Positions 7,872 to 16,509 of a DNA stretch of 64,000 nucleotides are shown piece after piece. The translations under genes and the position numbers were made by a program. A model generated the notes under the pieces. That model searched no databases, had not been told where the DNA came from, and saw nothing but the letters and a program-made list of their open reading frames with translations. Source of the DNA: Bacillus sp. Marseille-Q3570 (GTDB taxonomy: Bacteria > Bacillota > Bacilli > Bacillales > Fictibacillaceae); NCBI RefSeq assembly GCF_946151055.1, contig NZ_CAMGYZ010000004.1:124001-188000 (forward strand). Direction: 5' to 3'. Numbering within the stretch: the first letter of the stretch is position 1; every line of letters starts with the position of its first letter.

Positions 7872-8699
7872 TTATCGAATGGTATTCACAAGCCCCATCA
7901 TCTGATCAGCCATCGTAACCGCTCTGGCGTTCATCTGATACGAACGTTGTGTCGTTAAAAGTTGCGTCATCTCATGCGCGACGTTGACATTGGACTGTTC
8001 CAACGCACCTTGCTGGATCAAACCTTCACCCTGGTCCACTTGTGCGATAGCTTGTCCAACCGCAGTTCCAGGATCGACTCTGAATCGGTTATCACCTGAC
8101 GATTCCAACAACTGCGGACGAACAACTTCAGCCAAAGCCAAACGGCCCGCATCAACGACCGTACCATCCGGCATTTTTGCTTGAATCGTGCCATTTCCGC
8201 TGATCGAAATCGAATTGAAACCTGCGGGCACCTCAATCGGGCCGTCTTCGCCCATGACGCGATCCCCATTCGCAGCAGTAAGTTGTAGTTGATCAGGGTT
8301 TCCTTCTACAGGTGTTACATAAAAAGACCCTTCTCTTGTATATTCAATGATTTCGACATTATTTTCAAGTCTTTTCGCAATTTGAAACATAACATTTGGA
8401 TTTAACAAGGCAACATCCAGTGTTCTGCCTGTTTCGACAACGCTACCTTGTTCCAGGCGAAGAGCTGTCCCTGAAACCCTCGCCCCACTTCCAAGACGGA
8501 TCCCATCCAGTGTCAAGCGGCCATCTTCTGCTTTCCGATTCGGCTGGTTATTCATCTCCTGTACAAGTAAATCCGCGAATTGCACATTGCGTCTCTTAAA
8601 TCCATATGTATTACTATTGGAAAGGTTATTTGAAATCGTGTCTAACTGGTGCTGCAACTGCCCCATTGATACAGAAGCCGTAATCATCGATCGATTCAT
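7872..8699 (-). CDS. flhP: Flagellar hook-basal body protein FlhP (FlgG/FlgF family)
   Basis: The 275-residue protein begins MNRSMITASVSMGQLQHQLD and has the rod-protein N-terminal motif SNNLSNSNTYGFKR and the C-terminal helix VNVAHEMTQLLTTQRSYQMN, the paired coiled coil that builds the axial part of rod and hook. The middle forms the beta domain shared with FlgG. In Bacillus flhO and flhP encode the two distal-rod-like proteins exported through the flagellar type III system. It follows flhO by about 46 bp. A ribosome site AGGAGG precedes the ATG. Confidence 0.93.
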   Translation of the reverse strand: MNRSMITASVSMGQLQHQLDTISNNLSNSNTYGFKRRNVQFADLLVQEMNNQPNRKAEDGRLTLDGIRLGSGARVSGTALRLEQGSVVETGRTLDVALLNPNVMFQIAKRLENNVEIIEYTREGSFYVTPVEGNPDQLQLTAANGDRVMGEDGPIEVPAGFNSISISGNGTIQAKMPDGTVVDAGRLALAEVVRPQLLESSGDNRFRVDPGTAVGQAIAQVDQGEGLIQQGALEQSNVNVAHEMTQLLTTQRSYQMNARAVTMADQMMGLVNTIR

Positions 8700-8745
8700 C
8701 TTTCTACCTCCTGAAATCTATCCTGCTATAGCAAATCTTTTAAAA

Positions 8746-9567
8746 TCAGCCAAGTCTACCAATCTCATTCGATGCTTTTTCCATCGTCCGATCATATGCC
8801 TGTAAAACCTTCTGGTTAGCTTCGAATGTCCGATACGCATTCATCATCTCTACCATCGTCTGTTCGACATCTACGTTCGAGCGCTCAACAAATCCTTGTT
8901 TCAATTGAAAGGAAACTTCGGGGTTCCCTACGGCCGGAATGATCGTGTCTTCATTACCTGCCACGAAAAGGCCGTTGCCTTCTTTTTCTAGTAGATTCGG
9001 ATTTTCGATCAGCGCGACGTTCACCTGAGCGCCAGCCTCTATGATCCTACCATTAGCATCCATCGTAAAATCAGAACCGTCGACCTGGATCGTATTCCCT
9101 TCCGTATCCAGCACAAAATCACCGGTGCTCGTTACGAGATTTCCGTTCGCGTCCAGTGAAAAATTCCCGTTCCGCGTCAAGCGGGTCGCACCTTCTTCAT
9201 TTTGTACAGTGAAAAACAAAGCACCTTGCACTCCGGTCTCCTCATTGATTGGGACTGCGCCTTGAAGAAGAGCAACATCTAGGTTATTTCCGGTCTCCTG
9301 AAGGTCACCCTGTCGGAAATTCGGCATCGTTTCCTGCATGTAAACAGCTGTCGCAAGCGGTCCAACTTGCTTACTCGTCGGAATCGAGTGCCCTCCTACG
9401 TTCGTTTCTCCGAGACGGCTCAACAACATTTGTGGAAAGGCGCGAAGTGAAGCCTGATCCGCTTTGAATCCGGGTGTATTGGCATTTGCTAGATTGTTCG
9501 TCAATAAATCCTGACGCCGCTGCTGCGAGATCATTCCGGACGTCGCTGTGTAAAATCCTCGAAACAT
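8746..9567 (-). CDS. flhO: Flagellar hook-basal body protein FlhO (FlgG/FlgF family)
   Basis: I chose ATG 9567 (MFRGFYTATSGMISQQRRQD) behind GGAGGAG; an earlier start would place this site inside the gene. The 273-residue protein has the rod signature LLTNNLANANTPGFKAD at the N-terminus and the C-terminal helix SNVDVEQTMVEMMNAYRTFE. It is the partner of FlhP in the flagellar rod. The order mbl-flhO-flhP is that of Bacillus. Rod proteins have no cleaved signal peptide, and none is seen. Confidence 0.94.
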   Translation of the reverse strand: MFRGFYTATSGMISQQRRQDLLTNNLANANTPGFKADQASLRAFPQMLLSRLGETNVGGHSIPTSKQVGPLATAVYMQETMPNFRQGDLQETGNNLDVALLQGAVPINEETGVQGALFFTVQNEEGATRLTRNGNFSLDANGNLVTSTGDFVLDTEGNTIQVDGSDFTMDANGRIIEAGAQVNVALIENPNLLEKEGNGLFVAGNEDTIIPAVGNPEVSFQLKQGFVERSNVDVEQTMVEMMNAYRTFEANQKVLQAYDRTMEKASNEIGRLG

Positions 9568-9693
9568 GCTGCTCTCCTCCTTCGATTTTTCAAGCAACTA
9601 CAGTGCTTTGGCTTGTCCATTTTAAATATAACTTGGGATTTGCCAGGCCTTAGCGCAAAATGCTAGTTTTCATTGATAGATTCAGTCGCTCGT

Positions 9694-10695
9694 TCAAGAC
9701 GTTTTTTGCTTCGGTAACTTGTCGATATGTTCGAGCATCAAGCCCGTTCCACGTGCCACGCAAGTCAGCGGGTCATCCGCAACATGGACCGGCACCTTCA
9801 ATTCTTCGGCAAAAAGCTGTTCGATTCCATGTAAAAGCGCACCGCCTCCCGTAAGGATGATTCCTCGGTCGATGATGTCAGCTGAAAGTTCTGGAGGTGT
9901 TTTTTCGAGTACGCTTTTCGCAGCCATCACAATGGAATGGACAGATTCATTCAACGCTTCCTCTATCTCTGCAGATCCGATCGTGATGTTGCGTGGTAAA
10001 CCGCTGACCATGTCTCGGCCGCGGATATCCATCTCTTCGTCACGAGCTCCTGGAAAGACCGTCGCTACCTGGATCTTGATGCTCTCAGAGGTCCGTTCTC
10101 CGATAAGTAGCTTGTACTTCTGTTTTATGTATTGAAGGATGTCCTGATCAAACTTGTCCCCCGCCACTTTAATCGAAGAGGCGGTGACGATATCGCCCAT
10201 GGATAGAACGGCAACATCTGATGTCCCACCGCCTATGTCAACGACCATGTTCCCGTATGGTTGAAAAATGTCCATACCAGCACCAATCGCAGCAACTTTC
10301 GGCTCCTCTTCAAGAAATACGTGTTTTGCTCCACTTTTTTGAGCAGCTTCACGGATCGCTTTTTGTTCAACAGTCGTAATGTTTGTCGGGGTACAGATCA
10401 AGATTCTCGGCTTGCCTATCAGCCCCCTTACATTAATCTTATCCAAGAAATATTTGAGCATCGCTTCAGTCATTTCGAAATCTGCGATCACCCCATCTTT
10501 CAATGGTCTATCTGCGACGATATTTCCAGGAGTTCGCCCTACCATTCTTCGAGCTGCTTCACCAACCTCTAAAACCCGATTCAGGTTATTGTCGATGGCC
10601 ACGACTGATGGTTCATCGAGGACAATCCCCCGTCCTTTCACATAAATGAGTACGTTGGCGGTACCCAGATCAATGCCCACATCTCTAGAAAACAT
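9694..10695 (-). CDS. mbl: Rod shape-determining protein Mbl (MreB paralogue)
   Basis: The 333-residue actin-like ATPase forms short filaments under the membrane that guide lateral wall synthesis. The phosphate-1 loop VGIDLGTANVLIYVKGRGIV, the phosphate-2 motif MVVDIGGGTSDVAVLS and the adenosine motif ILTGGGALLHGIEQLF are all present. Start MFSRDVGIDLG at ATG 10695 follows GGGAGG. The neighbours spoIIID upstream and flhO downstream identify it as Mbl and not MreB, which sits with mreC/mreD. A TTGACA lies in the 150-bp gap after spoIIID, but no convincing -10 partner at the right distance was found. Confidence 0.95.
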   Translation of the reverse strand: MFSRDVGIDLGTANVLIYVKGRGIVLDEPSVVAIDNNLNRVLEVGEAARRMVGRTPGNIVADRPLKDGVIADFEMTEAMLKYFLDKINVRGLIGKPRILICTPTNITTVEQKAIREAAQKSGAKHVFLEEEPKVAAIGAGMDIFQPYGNMVVDIGGGTSDVAVLSMGDIVTASSIKVAGDKFDQDILQYIKQKYKLLIGERTSESIKIQVATVFPGARDEEMDIRGRDMVSGLPRNITIGSAEIEEALNESVHSIVMAAKSVLEKTPPELSADIIDRGIILTGGGALLHGIEQLFAEELKVPVHVADDPLTCVARGTGLMLEHIDKLPKQKTS

Positions 10696-10843
10696 GCGGT
10701 AAATCCTCCCTATTTCAGACTAGTTCTATTGGTAGTATGATTTGTTAAATTTATGTAGTTCATCCATTTTATAAGTGTACCATAGTTTGTGTAGAATAGG
10801 GACAAAATTTGTCAAAAAATAGTACTTAATCACTACCCAAAAA

Positions 10844-11110
10844 TTAATTGACCACCTTTTCGGTCGATTTTTTGTATTTTTCCCGAGTAGCTTCTCCCCC
10901 GCGGAGATGTCGTACCGATTTATGGTACTCCAAAATCTCTTTGACACTGTTGGCCAGCTCCGGGTTGATTTCAGGTAATCGTTCAGTTAAATCTTTGTGG
11001 ACAGTACTTTTCGAAACACCGAATTCCTTCGCGATCATTCGAACGGTTTTTCTTGTCTCCACGATATACCTGCCTATCTTGATGGTTCGTTCTTTGATGT
11101 AATCGTGCAC
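10844..11110 (-). CDS. spoIIID: Sporulation transcriptional regulator SpoIIID
   Basis: The 88-residue DNA-binding protein starts at GTG 11110 (MHDYIKERTIKIGRYIVE), eight bases after GGAGG. A helix-turn-helix covers about residues 22-44 (VRMIAKEFGVSKSTVHKDLTE), and the basic C-terminal tail (REKYKKSTEK) binds the minor groove. SpoIIID works in the mother cell to switch sigma-E genes on or off before sigma-K. Length and sequence match the Bacillus protein closely. In Bacillus spoIIQ normally lies next upstream; here about 5.4 kb of other material is inserted. Confidence 0.96.
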   Translation of the reverse strand: MHDYIKERTIKIGRYIVETRKTVRMIAKEFGVSKSTVHKDLTERLPEINPELANSVKEILEYHKSVRHLRGGEATREKYKKSTEKVVN

Positions 11111-11462
11111 ACCACTCGCCTCCCTAAATTGGATGTAAGAGGTGCGAAATGAGACTTCAATATCTAGGCTGCGAAATGTTAAATTGTCATCTTCCCCCTA
11201 TGAACAAAATGACTGCTAAGCTCGCACGCAGCTTTACTTAGACTTCTCATCGCGGTCCCCTAAAGTTCGTTTTGTAACATTTTATTATTAGGGATGTGGT
11301 TATATACCTAAAAGTCAAGTGGGACAAGGGAATTTGTTTACTTTTTATTGAAACAGCCCTTGAAAACGCTTGCCGCACAGTGTCCATCGCTCACAAACAA
11401 GCCAATAAAATGTACGAAAAGTTAGAAAATTTTATTTGTCCGGTGCCATCACTTCGGCGTTC
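11111..11462. other. Intergenic region upstream of spoIIID
   Basis: It should hold the sigma-E promoter of spoIIID, but I could not place one with confidence. Open frames here lack ribosome sites and run into the repeat array, so I do not call a gene. A degenerate half unit of the palindrome family appears at 11442, out of the 48-bp phase. Confidence 0.4.
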
Positions 11463-11763
11463 GGTGCCTGGCACGACAATTCCACCGTTGAGCCGCAACG
11501 GTTTTGAGATGGTGCCAGGTACATTTTCGGATCCCTTGTGCTGCAAGGCTTTTGAAAATGTACCTGGCACCGGTTCGGATCCCTTCTCCGGCAACGCTTT
11601 TGAAAATGTACCTGGCACCGGTTCGGATCCCTTCTCCGACAACGCTTTTGAAAGTGTACCTGGCACCGGTTCGGATCCCTTCTCCGGCAACGCTTTTGAA
11701 AGTGTACCTGGCACCGGTTCGGATCCCTTCTCCGACAGGGCTTCGTGATCGGTTCCTGGTACA
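11463..11763. repeat. Array D: seven units of the 48-bp palindrome family
   Basis: Units begin at 11463, 11511, 11559, 11607, 11655, 11703 and 11751, exactly 48 bp apart. Four central units (TGTACCTGGCACC) are nearly identical, including a spacer with GGTTCGGATCCCTTCTCC and CAACGCTTTTGAAA. That near-identity suggests recent copying within the array. Unit 2 has a spacer that is itself a palindrome (TTTTC..CCTTG..CAAGG..GAAAA). The array borders the inserted ATP-grasp cassette on its left. Confidence 0.97.
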
Positions 11764-11856
11764 CTATTTTTTGCGGTTTTCATACAGGTTTTTTGCTCTT
11801 GTATTAAAACTTTTAATGATTCATCATCGTTCGACAGTATTAGTGTTTTTCTTGTC

Positions 11857-11885
11857 TTGATAAAGGGATTTCTATAGTGTATTCT
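11857..11885 (+). promoter_or_regulatory. Sigma-A promoter of the ATP-grasp/alpha-E/transglutaminase operon
   Basis: TTGATA at 11857-11862 and TATTCT at 11880-11885 are separated by exactly 17 bp. The predicted leader is about 140 nt before ATG 12033. Confidence 0.7.
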
Positions 11886-12032
11886 TGAAATGTTAGAATT
11901 TTCGAATAAATTTCCCGCTAACATTTTGACTACATAGCTGCATCGAGTCACAACCGTGTCCAAACATTCGAGCCAAATTCCAACACCGAAACAAAAAAAA
12001 CAAAAGAACATAATAACGGGAGGGGACATTGA

Positions 12033-13463
12033 ATGTTCAAAACTTATGAAACCGATTCATTCTTTGATGAAATGCTCCAGGAAAGAGGGAAGCCGCGTGC
12101 GCATTATCAAACCCTCTATGATCGATTATCCGCCCTTCCCGAGGATGAACTGCAAGCCCGCCATGAAGCTGCTCAGCAGAACTTCCTCAGACAGGGTATC
12201 ACCTTCACCGTCTATAACGACGACCAGGGTGCGGAGCGTACGATCCCTTTCGATTTTGTCCCGAACATCATTCCGAAGGACGAATGGCAGCAGCTCGAAA
12301 AGGGTCTCATACAACGTGTCAAAGCTCTTAACCTATTTTTAGACGACGTTTATAATGGCCAGCAGATTTTGAAAGACGGCCTCATTCCCCGAGAACTCGT
12401 CGTCACCTGTAAATACTTTTATCCCCAGGTTACGAAAATCAAAGTTCCACGAAGAAATCATATATTTATGGCTGGTATAGATCTGATCAAAGACGAGAAC
12501 GGAGAGTTCCGCGTCCTCGAAGACAATCTCAGGAATCCGTCCGGGCTATCCTACGTGTTCCAGAACCGTTACGTCATGCGTCACGTATTCCCTGACTTTT
12601 TCCAGGACTATGATGTTGTCTCGCTCGAAAACCAGTTCACGCACATCCATGACGCTCTCTCTTCCATCGCGCCGAACAATGTCTCAAATCCGAACATCGT
12701 ACTTCTTACACCTGGTGTCTATAACTCTGCTTATTTTGATCATAGTTTCATAGCCCAGCAGCTCGGCATTGAACTTGTTGAAGGACGTGATTTGCTCGTC
12801 CGCGACCGTATCGTTTATATGAAAACGACGAGGGGGCTGAAACGCGTCGACGTCATCTATCGCCGTATTGACGATGATTTTCTCGATCCGCTCGAGTTCC
12901 GTCCTGATTCCATGCTCGGTGTCGCCGGTCTGCTCGATGCTTACCGTGCTGGCAACGTGACCATCAGTAACGGGATTGGAAACGGTGTGGCTGATGACAA
13001 AGCCATCTATCATTATGTGCCGAACATGATCCGCTACTACCTCGGCGAAGAGCCGATCATCCGCAATGTCGAGACGTACTTTTTACGAGATGAAGAACAA
13101 CGCAAATACGTACTGGAAAATCTCGATCAACTCGTCGTAAAACAGACGGACGGTTCAGGGGGTTATAATCTCTTGATCGGTCCACATGCAACCGAAAAAG
13201 AACGGGAAGACTACCGGATCCAGATTGAAAAGAATCCAGCCAACTACATTGCACAGCCAATGGTCAATCTCTCACGGCTTCCTGTTTTTAGAGGGGAAAA
13301 ATTCGCTGGTTGCCACATCGACGTCCGTGCATTCATTTTCAACGGGGAGCATCCACACGTCTTCCCAGGCGGTCTGACAAGGGTTGCACTGAAGGAAGGT
13401 TCGGTCGTCGTCAATTCCTCGCAGGGCGGCGGCGGAAAAGATACTTGGGTCATGACCGATTAA
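12033..13463 (+). CDS. Circularly permuted type 2 ATP-grasp protein (DUF404/DUF407)
   Basis: The 476-residue protein starts at an ATG behind GGAGGGGAC. ATP-grasp enzymes use ATP to activate a carboxylate and join it to an amine or thiol; the circularly permuted type 2 group is predicted to be a peptide or amide ligase, but no substrate is known. Recognisable parts are MAGIDLIKDENGEFRVLEDN with NLRNPSGLSYVF (about residues 149-180), LVVKQTDGSGGYNLLIGPHA (the nucleotide-binding loop, about 367-386) and the C-terminal SSQGGGGKDTWV. The gene is 12 bp before the alpha-E gene and belongs to a widespread three-gene set with alpha-E and transglutaminase proteins. Confidence 0.92.
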   Translation: MFKTYETDSFFDEMLQERGKPRAHYQTLYDRLSALPEDELQARHEAAQQNFLRQGITFTVYNDDQGAERTIPFDFVPNIIPKDEWQQLEKGLIQRVKALNLFLDDVYNGQQILKDGLIPRELVVTCKYFYPQVTKIKVPRRNHIFMAGIDLIKDENGEFRVLEDNLRNPSGLSYVFQNRYVMRHVFPDFFQDYDVVSLENQFTHIHDALSSIAPNNVSNPNIVLLTPGVYNSAYFDHSFIAQQLGIELVEGRDLLVRDRIVYMKTTRGLKRVDVIYRRIDDDFLDPLEFRPDSMLGVAGLLDAYRAGNVTISNGIGNGVADDKAIYHYVPNMIRYYLGEEPIIRNVETYFLRDEEQRKYVLENLDQLVVKQTDGSGGYNLLIGPHATEKEREDYRIQIEKNPANYIAQPMVNLSRLPVFRGEKFAGCHIDVRAFIFNGEHPHVFPGGLTRVALKEGSVVVNSSQGGGGKDTWVMTD

Positions 13464-13475
13464 GGAGGGACAAGC

Positions 13476-14417
13476 ATGCTTAGCAGAGTTTCGAATTCAC
13501 TATACTGGATGTCACGCAATATCGAACGTGCAGAAAATACCGCCCGGCTTATTTCTGTACGCCTGATCGGCAGCATCGAGCATAAAGAAAACCACTGGGA
13601 TGAGTTGATATCAATTGTAGGCGCTAACGAGGAATTCGAAAAGCGCTACGATCTGTATGATGCTCGGTCCGTCATGGATTACATGTCGTTCTCGACCGAC
13701 AATCCGAACTCGATTTTGAATTGTGTAAAACTGGCGCGGGAGGATGCACGGGCGATCCGCGAAATCATCCCGCAGGAATTATGGGAAATGATGAATTCCT
13801 TCTATTGGGAGGTCAAACAATACAAGTATGAAAACTGGACGGTTGATACGATCGATGATTTTTACCAGATGATCATCCGCCAGTCTGCCCTTTTCCAGGG
13901 GATGGTTGAAGCGACGTTATCGTTTGATGAGGCTTATCTGTTCATCAAGATGGCGAAATTCATTGAACGTGCCGAAAAAACGTCCCGCATTCTCAATATC
14001 TACTATTACCGCTCTGAAGATCCGGAGCACAACGATCCATCACTTTACCGCCATTGGTTCGCCGTCCTGCAATCTGTCAGCGGGCACGAGGCTTACTTGA
14101 AAAAGCACCATCCGTTCATCACCGGTGAGCGTGTCATCGAGTTTCTATTGTTTGATGAGGCTTTCCCACGTTCGATCAATTACTGTCTTGAGCAGGTCTA
14201 CAACGTGTTCCAGGAGCTTGAGAACGGTAAAATCGAGCATTACTCGGAGGATCTCCATCAATTGATCGCCCAGATGCGCCAGGACTTTAAAACGATGACC
14301 GTCATTGACGTCATTACTGAGGATATCCATCAATTTTTACAAAAGTTCCAGTCCGATTGCTTTCAGCTCGGTCGTTTGATCAATAAAACCTACTATCTTG
14401 GAGAAGTGGGCGTATGA
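13476..14417 (+). CDS. Alpha-E domain protein
   Basis: The 313-residue, mostly alpha-helical protein starts at an ATG behind AAGGAGGG. It opens with MLSRVSNSLYWMSRNIERAE, the diagnostic motif of the alpha-E family, and repeats a similar helix later (FIKMAKFIERAEKTSRIL), reflecting the internal duplication of the fold. Alpha-E proteins always travel with type 2 circularly permuted ATP-grasp proteins and transglutaminases and are thought to assist the same peptide-modifying reaction; no biochemical role is proved. The stop overlaps the next gene's start (ATGA at 14414-14417), showing translational coupling. Confidence 0.92.
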   Translation: MLSRVSNSLYWMSRNIERAENTARLISVRLIGSIEHKENHWDELISIVGANEEFEKRYDLYDARSVMDYMSFSTDNPNSILNCVKLAREDARAIREIIPQELWEMMNSFYWEVKQYKYENWTVDTIDDFYQMIIRQSALFQGMVEATLSFDEAYLFIKMAKFIERAEKTSRILNIYYYRSEDPEHNDPSLYRHWFAVLQSVSGHEAYLKKHHPFITGERVIEFLLFDEAFPRSINYCLEQVYNVFQELENGKIEHYSEDLHQLIAQMRQDFKTMTVIDVITEDIHQFLQKFQSDCFQLGRLINKTYYLGEVGV

Positions 14418-15280
14418 AATACAGGGTCACCCAGCATACACATTACACATACGAACAACCAGTGAGCCAGAGCATCAATCAATTCCGGCTTAAGCCGATT
14501 GATGACGTGAAACAGGAATGCATTTCTTTTAAAAAAGAAATCACCCCGAACGTCCCGTCGTATGTCCATTACGATTATTGGGGCAACCACGTGGAGACGT
14601 TCTATGCATGGGAGGACCATGATGAGCTTTTGCTCGTAACGACATCTGAAGTGATGATCGATCCATATGCTTTCAAGGAAGCCTATTCGTTCAGCCCCCA
14701 GATGAGGGACGCACTCTTTTCACAGACATTCAAGGAACAGTATGCCGAGTTTTTGATGAAGACGGAGTACACGACGCTTCCTGATGAGATTTGTAAGGAA
14801 ATTACCGAACCGTTATGGAAGCAATGCGATGATCCCTTCGAATTCGTAAAACTGGTCAACAAGTATATTTACGATACCTTCACCTACACACCTGGGTCGA
14901 CGACGGTGAACACGACCGCTTCGGAAGCACTTGAAAATAAGGTCGGGGTCTGCCAGGATTACACCCATCTGATGCTTTCGTTATGCAGGTCATGCGGAAT
15001 CCCTGCCCGATATGTGAGCGGTTATCTGTATATCGGTGAAAATTCAGCCATGCGTGGTGATGCTGCCACACACGCCTGGGTGGAGATAAAACTTCCGACA
15101 GCCGGATGGATCGGTTTCGACCCGACGAATAACGTACTTGTAAAAGATCAGCATATCCGTGTTGCGGTCGGTCGGGATTATGGAGATATCGTTCCATTGA
15201 AGGGGGTCTATCACGGAGGTGTCCAGAAGCTTGATGTGAAGGTCAGTGTTCATGCGCTAGAGGAAAATGTAACAGCTTGA
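14414..15280 (+). CDS. Transglutaminase-like cysteine protease family protein
   Basis: The 288-residue protein starts at the ATGA overlap with the alpha-E gene. Its N-terminal beta domain (MKYRVTQHTHYTYEQPVSQS) and C-terminal transglutaminase core match the family that accompanies ATP-grasp/alpha-E genes. The catalytic triad is complete: Cys180 in VCQDYTHLML, His220 in THAWVEIKLP and Asp236 in IGFDPTNN. No signal peptide is present, so it acts in the cytoplasm. In this context it probably cuts an amide bond that the ATP-grasp partner makes, or processes its substrate; this is inference from gene linkage. Confidence 0.92.
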   Translation: MKYRVTQHTHYTYEQPVSQSINQFRLKPIDDVKQECISFKKEITPNVPSYVHYDYWGNHVETFYAWEDHDELLLVTTSEVMIDPYAFKEAYSFSPQMRDALFSQTFKEQYAEFLMKTEYTTLPDEICKEITEPLWKQCDDPFEFVKLVNKYIYDTFTYTPGSTTVNTTASEALENKVGVCQDYTHLMLSLCRSCGIPARYVSGYLYIGENSAMRGDAATHAWVEIKLPTAGWIGFDPTNNVLVKDQHIRVAVGRDYGDIVPLKGVYHGGVQKLDVKVSVHALEENVTA

Positions 15281-15284
15281 TAGT

Positions 15285-15320
15285 GAAAAAGCGGAAGGCT
15301 TGGAGGCCCTCCGCTTTTTC
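15285..15320. terminator. Bidirectional terminator after the transglutaminase gene
   Basis: GAAAAAGCGGA pairs with TCCGCTTTTTC over 11 bp, giving A-run/T-run symmetry that works for both convergent transcripts (transglutaminase on plus, DUF1028 gene on minus). Confidence 0.88.
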
Positions 15321-15333
15321 TGTTGGATTTTTA

Positions 15334-16215
15334 TTATTGCGCTTTTTTCATGAAGTCGAGGATTTCAAGGTCGATGTAGCCTCGCTTCTGTTCGCGTTCT
15401 TCAAAATTCTCCTGATGGACGAGCACGCGTAAGGCGTCCAGGACGGCATCCTCTGAATGTTCATCGCTTCTTTCAAGATAGCCAAGTCGCTCGAGCTCAA
15501 AAGCAAGCTGACGGAATACATCTCCTTTTATCTCGGCGATGTTCTCTTCTTTTGAGCGTGAAAAATAAAGCTGATGCAGGTGATGGATGCGGATCAATTC
15601 TTTGATTGGTTCCTTGTGGTCGTCGACACGAAGATCGATGGCACGGTCATTATAGCCGCCGTAACCGCCTTTATCTTTGACGATCAAGAGGGCTGCCGAC
15701 TGTTTTCCACGGCTATCCCCACCAGCATGCTGGCCAGCGTTGAGGGCAGTGAGAAGGCGATGAGCTAAGGTCCCTGTGGTGTTCTCGAACGCCATACCCA
15801 TCTGATCGACGGTTTCCTGATTGACGAGGATATTCCCTTGCGCTGCATAATGTTTACCCGTACGGCCGCCTGCCCAATCATAGCAATCCTTACCCGTAAA
15901 AGTCGCGGGATTCCCCTTCGCATCAACAACTCCGACCTGGCGAAGCTCCCGCTGCTCATCTTTTTCCGTCAATAACCTGATTGTTTCTTCAGCAGACTTA
16001 CCCGACGCCATGTGCTCAAGACCTTTCGGACCGTATGACGTGTTGGCGAACGACTGTGTCGCCACCGCCCCGACACCCGCTTTCGCCCATGGCACAACAG
16101 ATCCCACACCGATGAACTTCGACTGAACCGCGATACCTAGTTCGTCTGTTTCTGGATCAAAACCGACAATAGAAAACGTAGCTACCAAATCTTTCGGAAT
16201 CTTCCCTGTATACAT
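15334..16215 (-). CDS. DUF1028 family protein (Ntn-hydrolase-like fold)
   Basis: I chose ATG 16215 (MYTGKIPKDLVATFSIVGFD), nine bases after AAGGGAGAG. The 293-residue protein shows DUF1028 hallmarks: ATFSIVGFDPETDELGIAVQ, FIGVGSVVPWAKAGVGAVAT, QSFANTSYGPKGLE and GDSRGKQSAALLIVKDKGG with YNDRAIDLRVDDH. The family resembles N-terminal nucleophile hydrolases and is often annotated as a putative amidase or peptidoglycan-binding hydrolase; substrates are unknown. About 75 extra C-terminal residues (from IRIHHLHQLYFSRSK) look helical, as in longer members. It converges on the ATP-grasp operon and shares the inserted segment between spoIIQ and spoIIID. Confidence 0.88.
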   Translation of the reverse strand: MYTGKIPKDLVATFSIVGFDPETDELGIAVQSKFIGVGSVVPWAKAGVGAVATQSFANTSYGPKGLEHMASGKSAEETIRLLTEKDEQRELRQVGVVDAKGNPATFTGKDCYDWAGGRTGKHYAAQGNILVNQETVDQMGMAFENTTGTLAHRLLTALNAGQHAGGDSRGKQSAALLIVKDKGGYGGYNDRAIDLRVDDHKEPIKELIRIHHLHQLYFSRSKEENIAEIKGDVFRQLAFELERLGYLERSDEHSEDAVLDALRVLVHQENFEEREQKRGYIDLEILDFMKKAQ

Positions 16216-16342
16216 GAACGAACACTCTCCCTTCACAACCTCTAACCAGTAATTCTCGATGTCCACCCCATTCCCCTTTTCACAGGTGAAAAAACGTCAA
16301 ACTTGCACCTTTGGCTGCCCTATCTTAGGCTGTACCTTAGGC

Positions 16343-16499
16343 TGTACCAGGCACCGATTACGAAGCCTTGCCGCAGAAGGAGTTTCAATCGGTGCCAGGT
16401 ACACTTTCGAAACCCTTGTTGCGCTTGGGTTCCTGTTCGGTGCCTGGTACACTTTCGGAATCCTTCTCTCCCAACGCTTCGCTGAAGGTGCCAGGCACC
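16343..16499. repeat. Array E: four units of the 48-bp palindrome family
   Basis: Units begin at 16343, 16391, 16439 and 16487, exactly 48 bp apart. The spacer of the second unit is a clear imperfect palindrome (AACCC..GGGTT). The array lies between the spoIIQ terminator and the DUF1028 start codon, at the right border of the inserted cassette. Confidence 0.96.
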
Positions 16500-16509
16500 G
16501 AGGTAAAAA

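Noticed and set aside
7235-11763. CRISPR array reading of the 48-bp repeats
   Set aside because: The conserved part is a 13-bp palindrome, the spacers resemble each other, no leader or cas gene is present, and the same repeats occur in six separate gaps.
11296-12029. Long open frames on both strands through array D (VPGTGSDPFSGNAF-type repeats)
   Set aside because: A 48-bp repeat is a multiple of three and keeps frames open by itself; no ribosome site or start supports them, and both strands are open.
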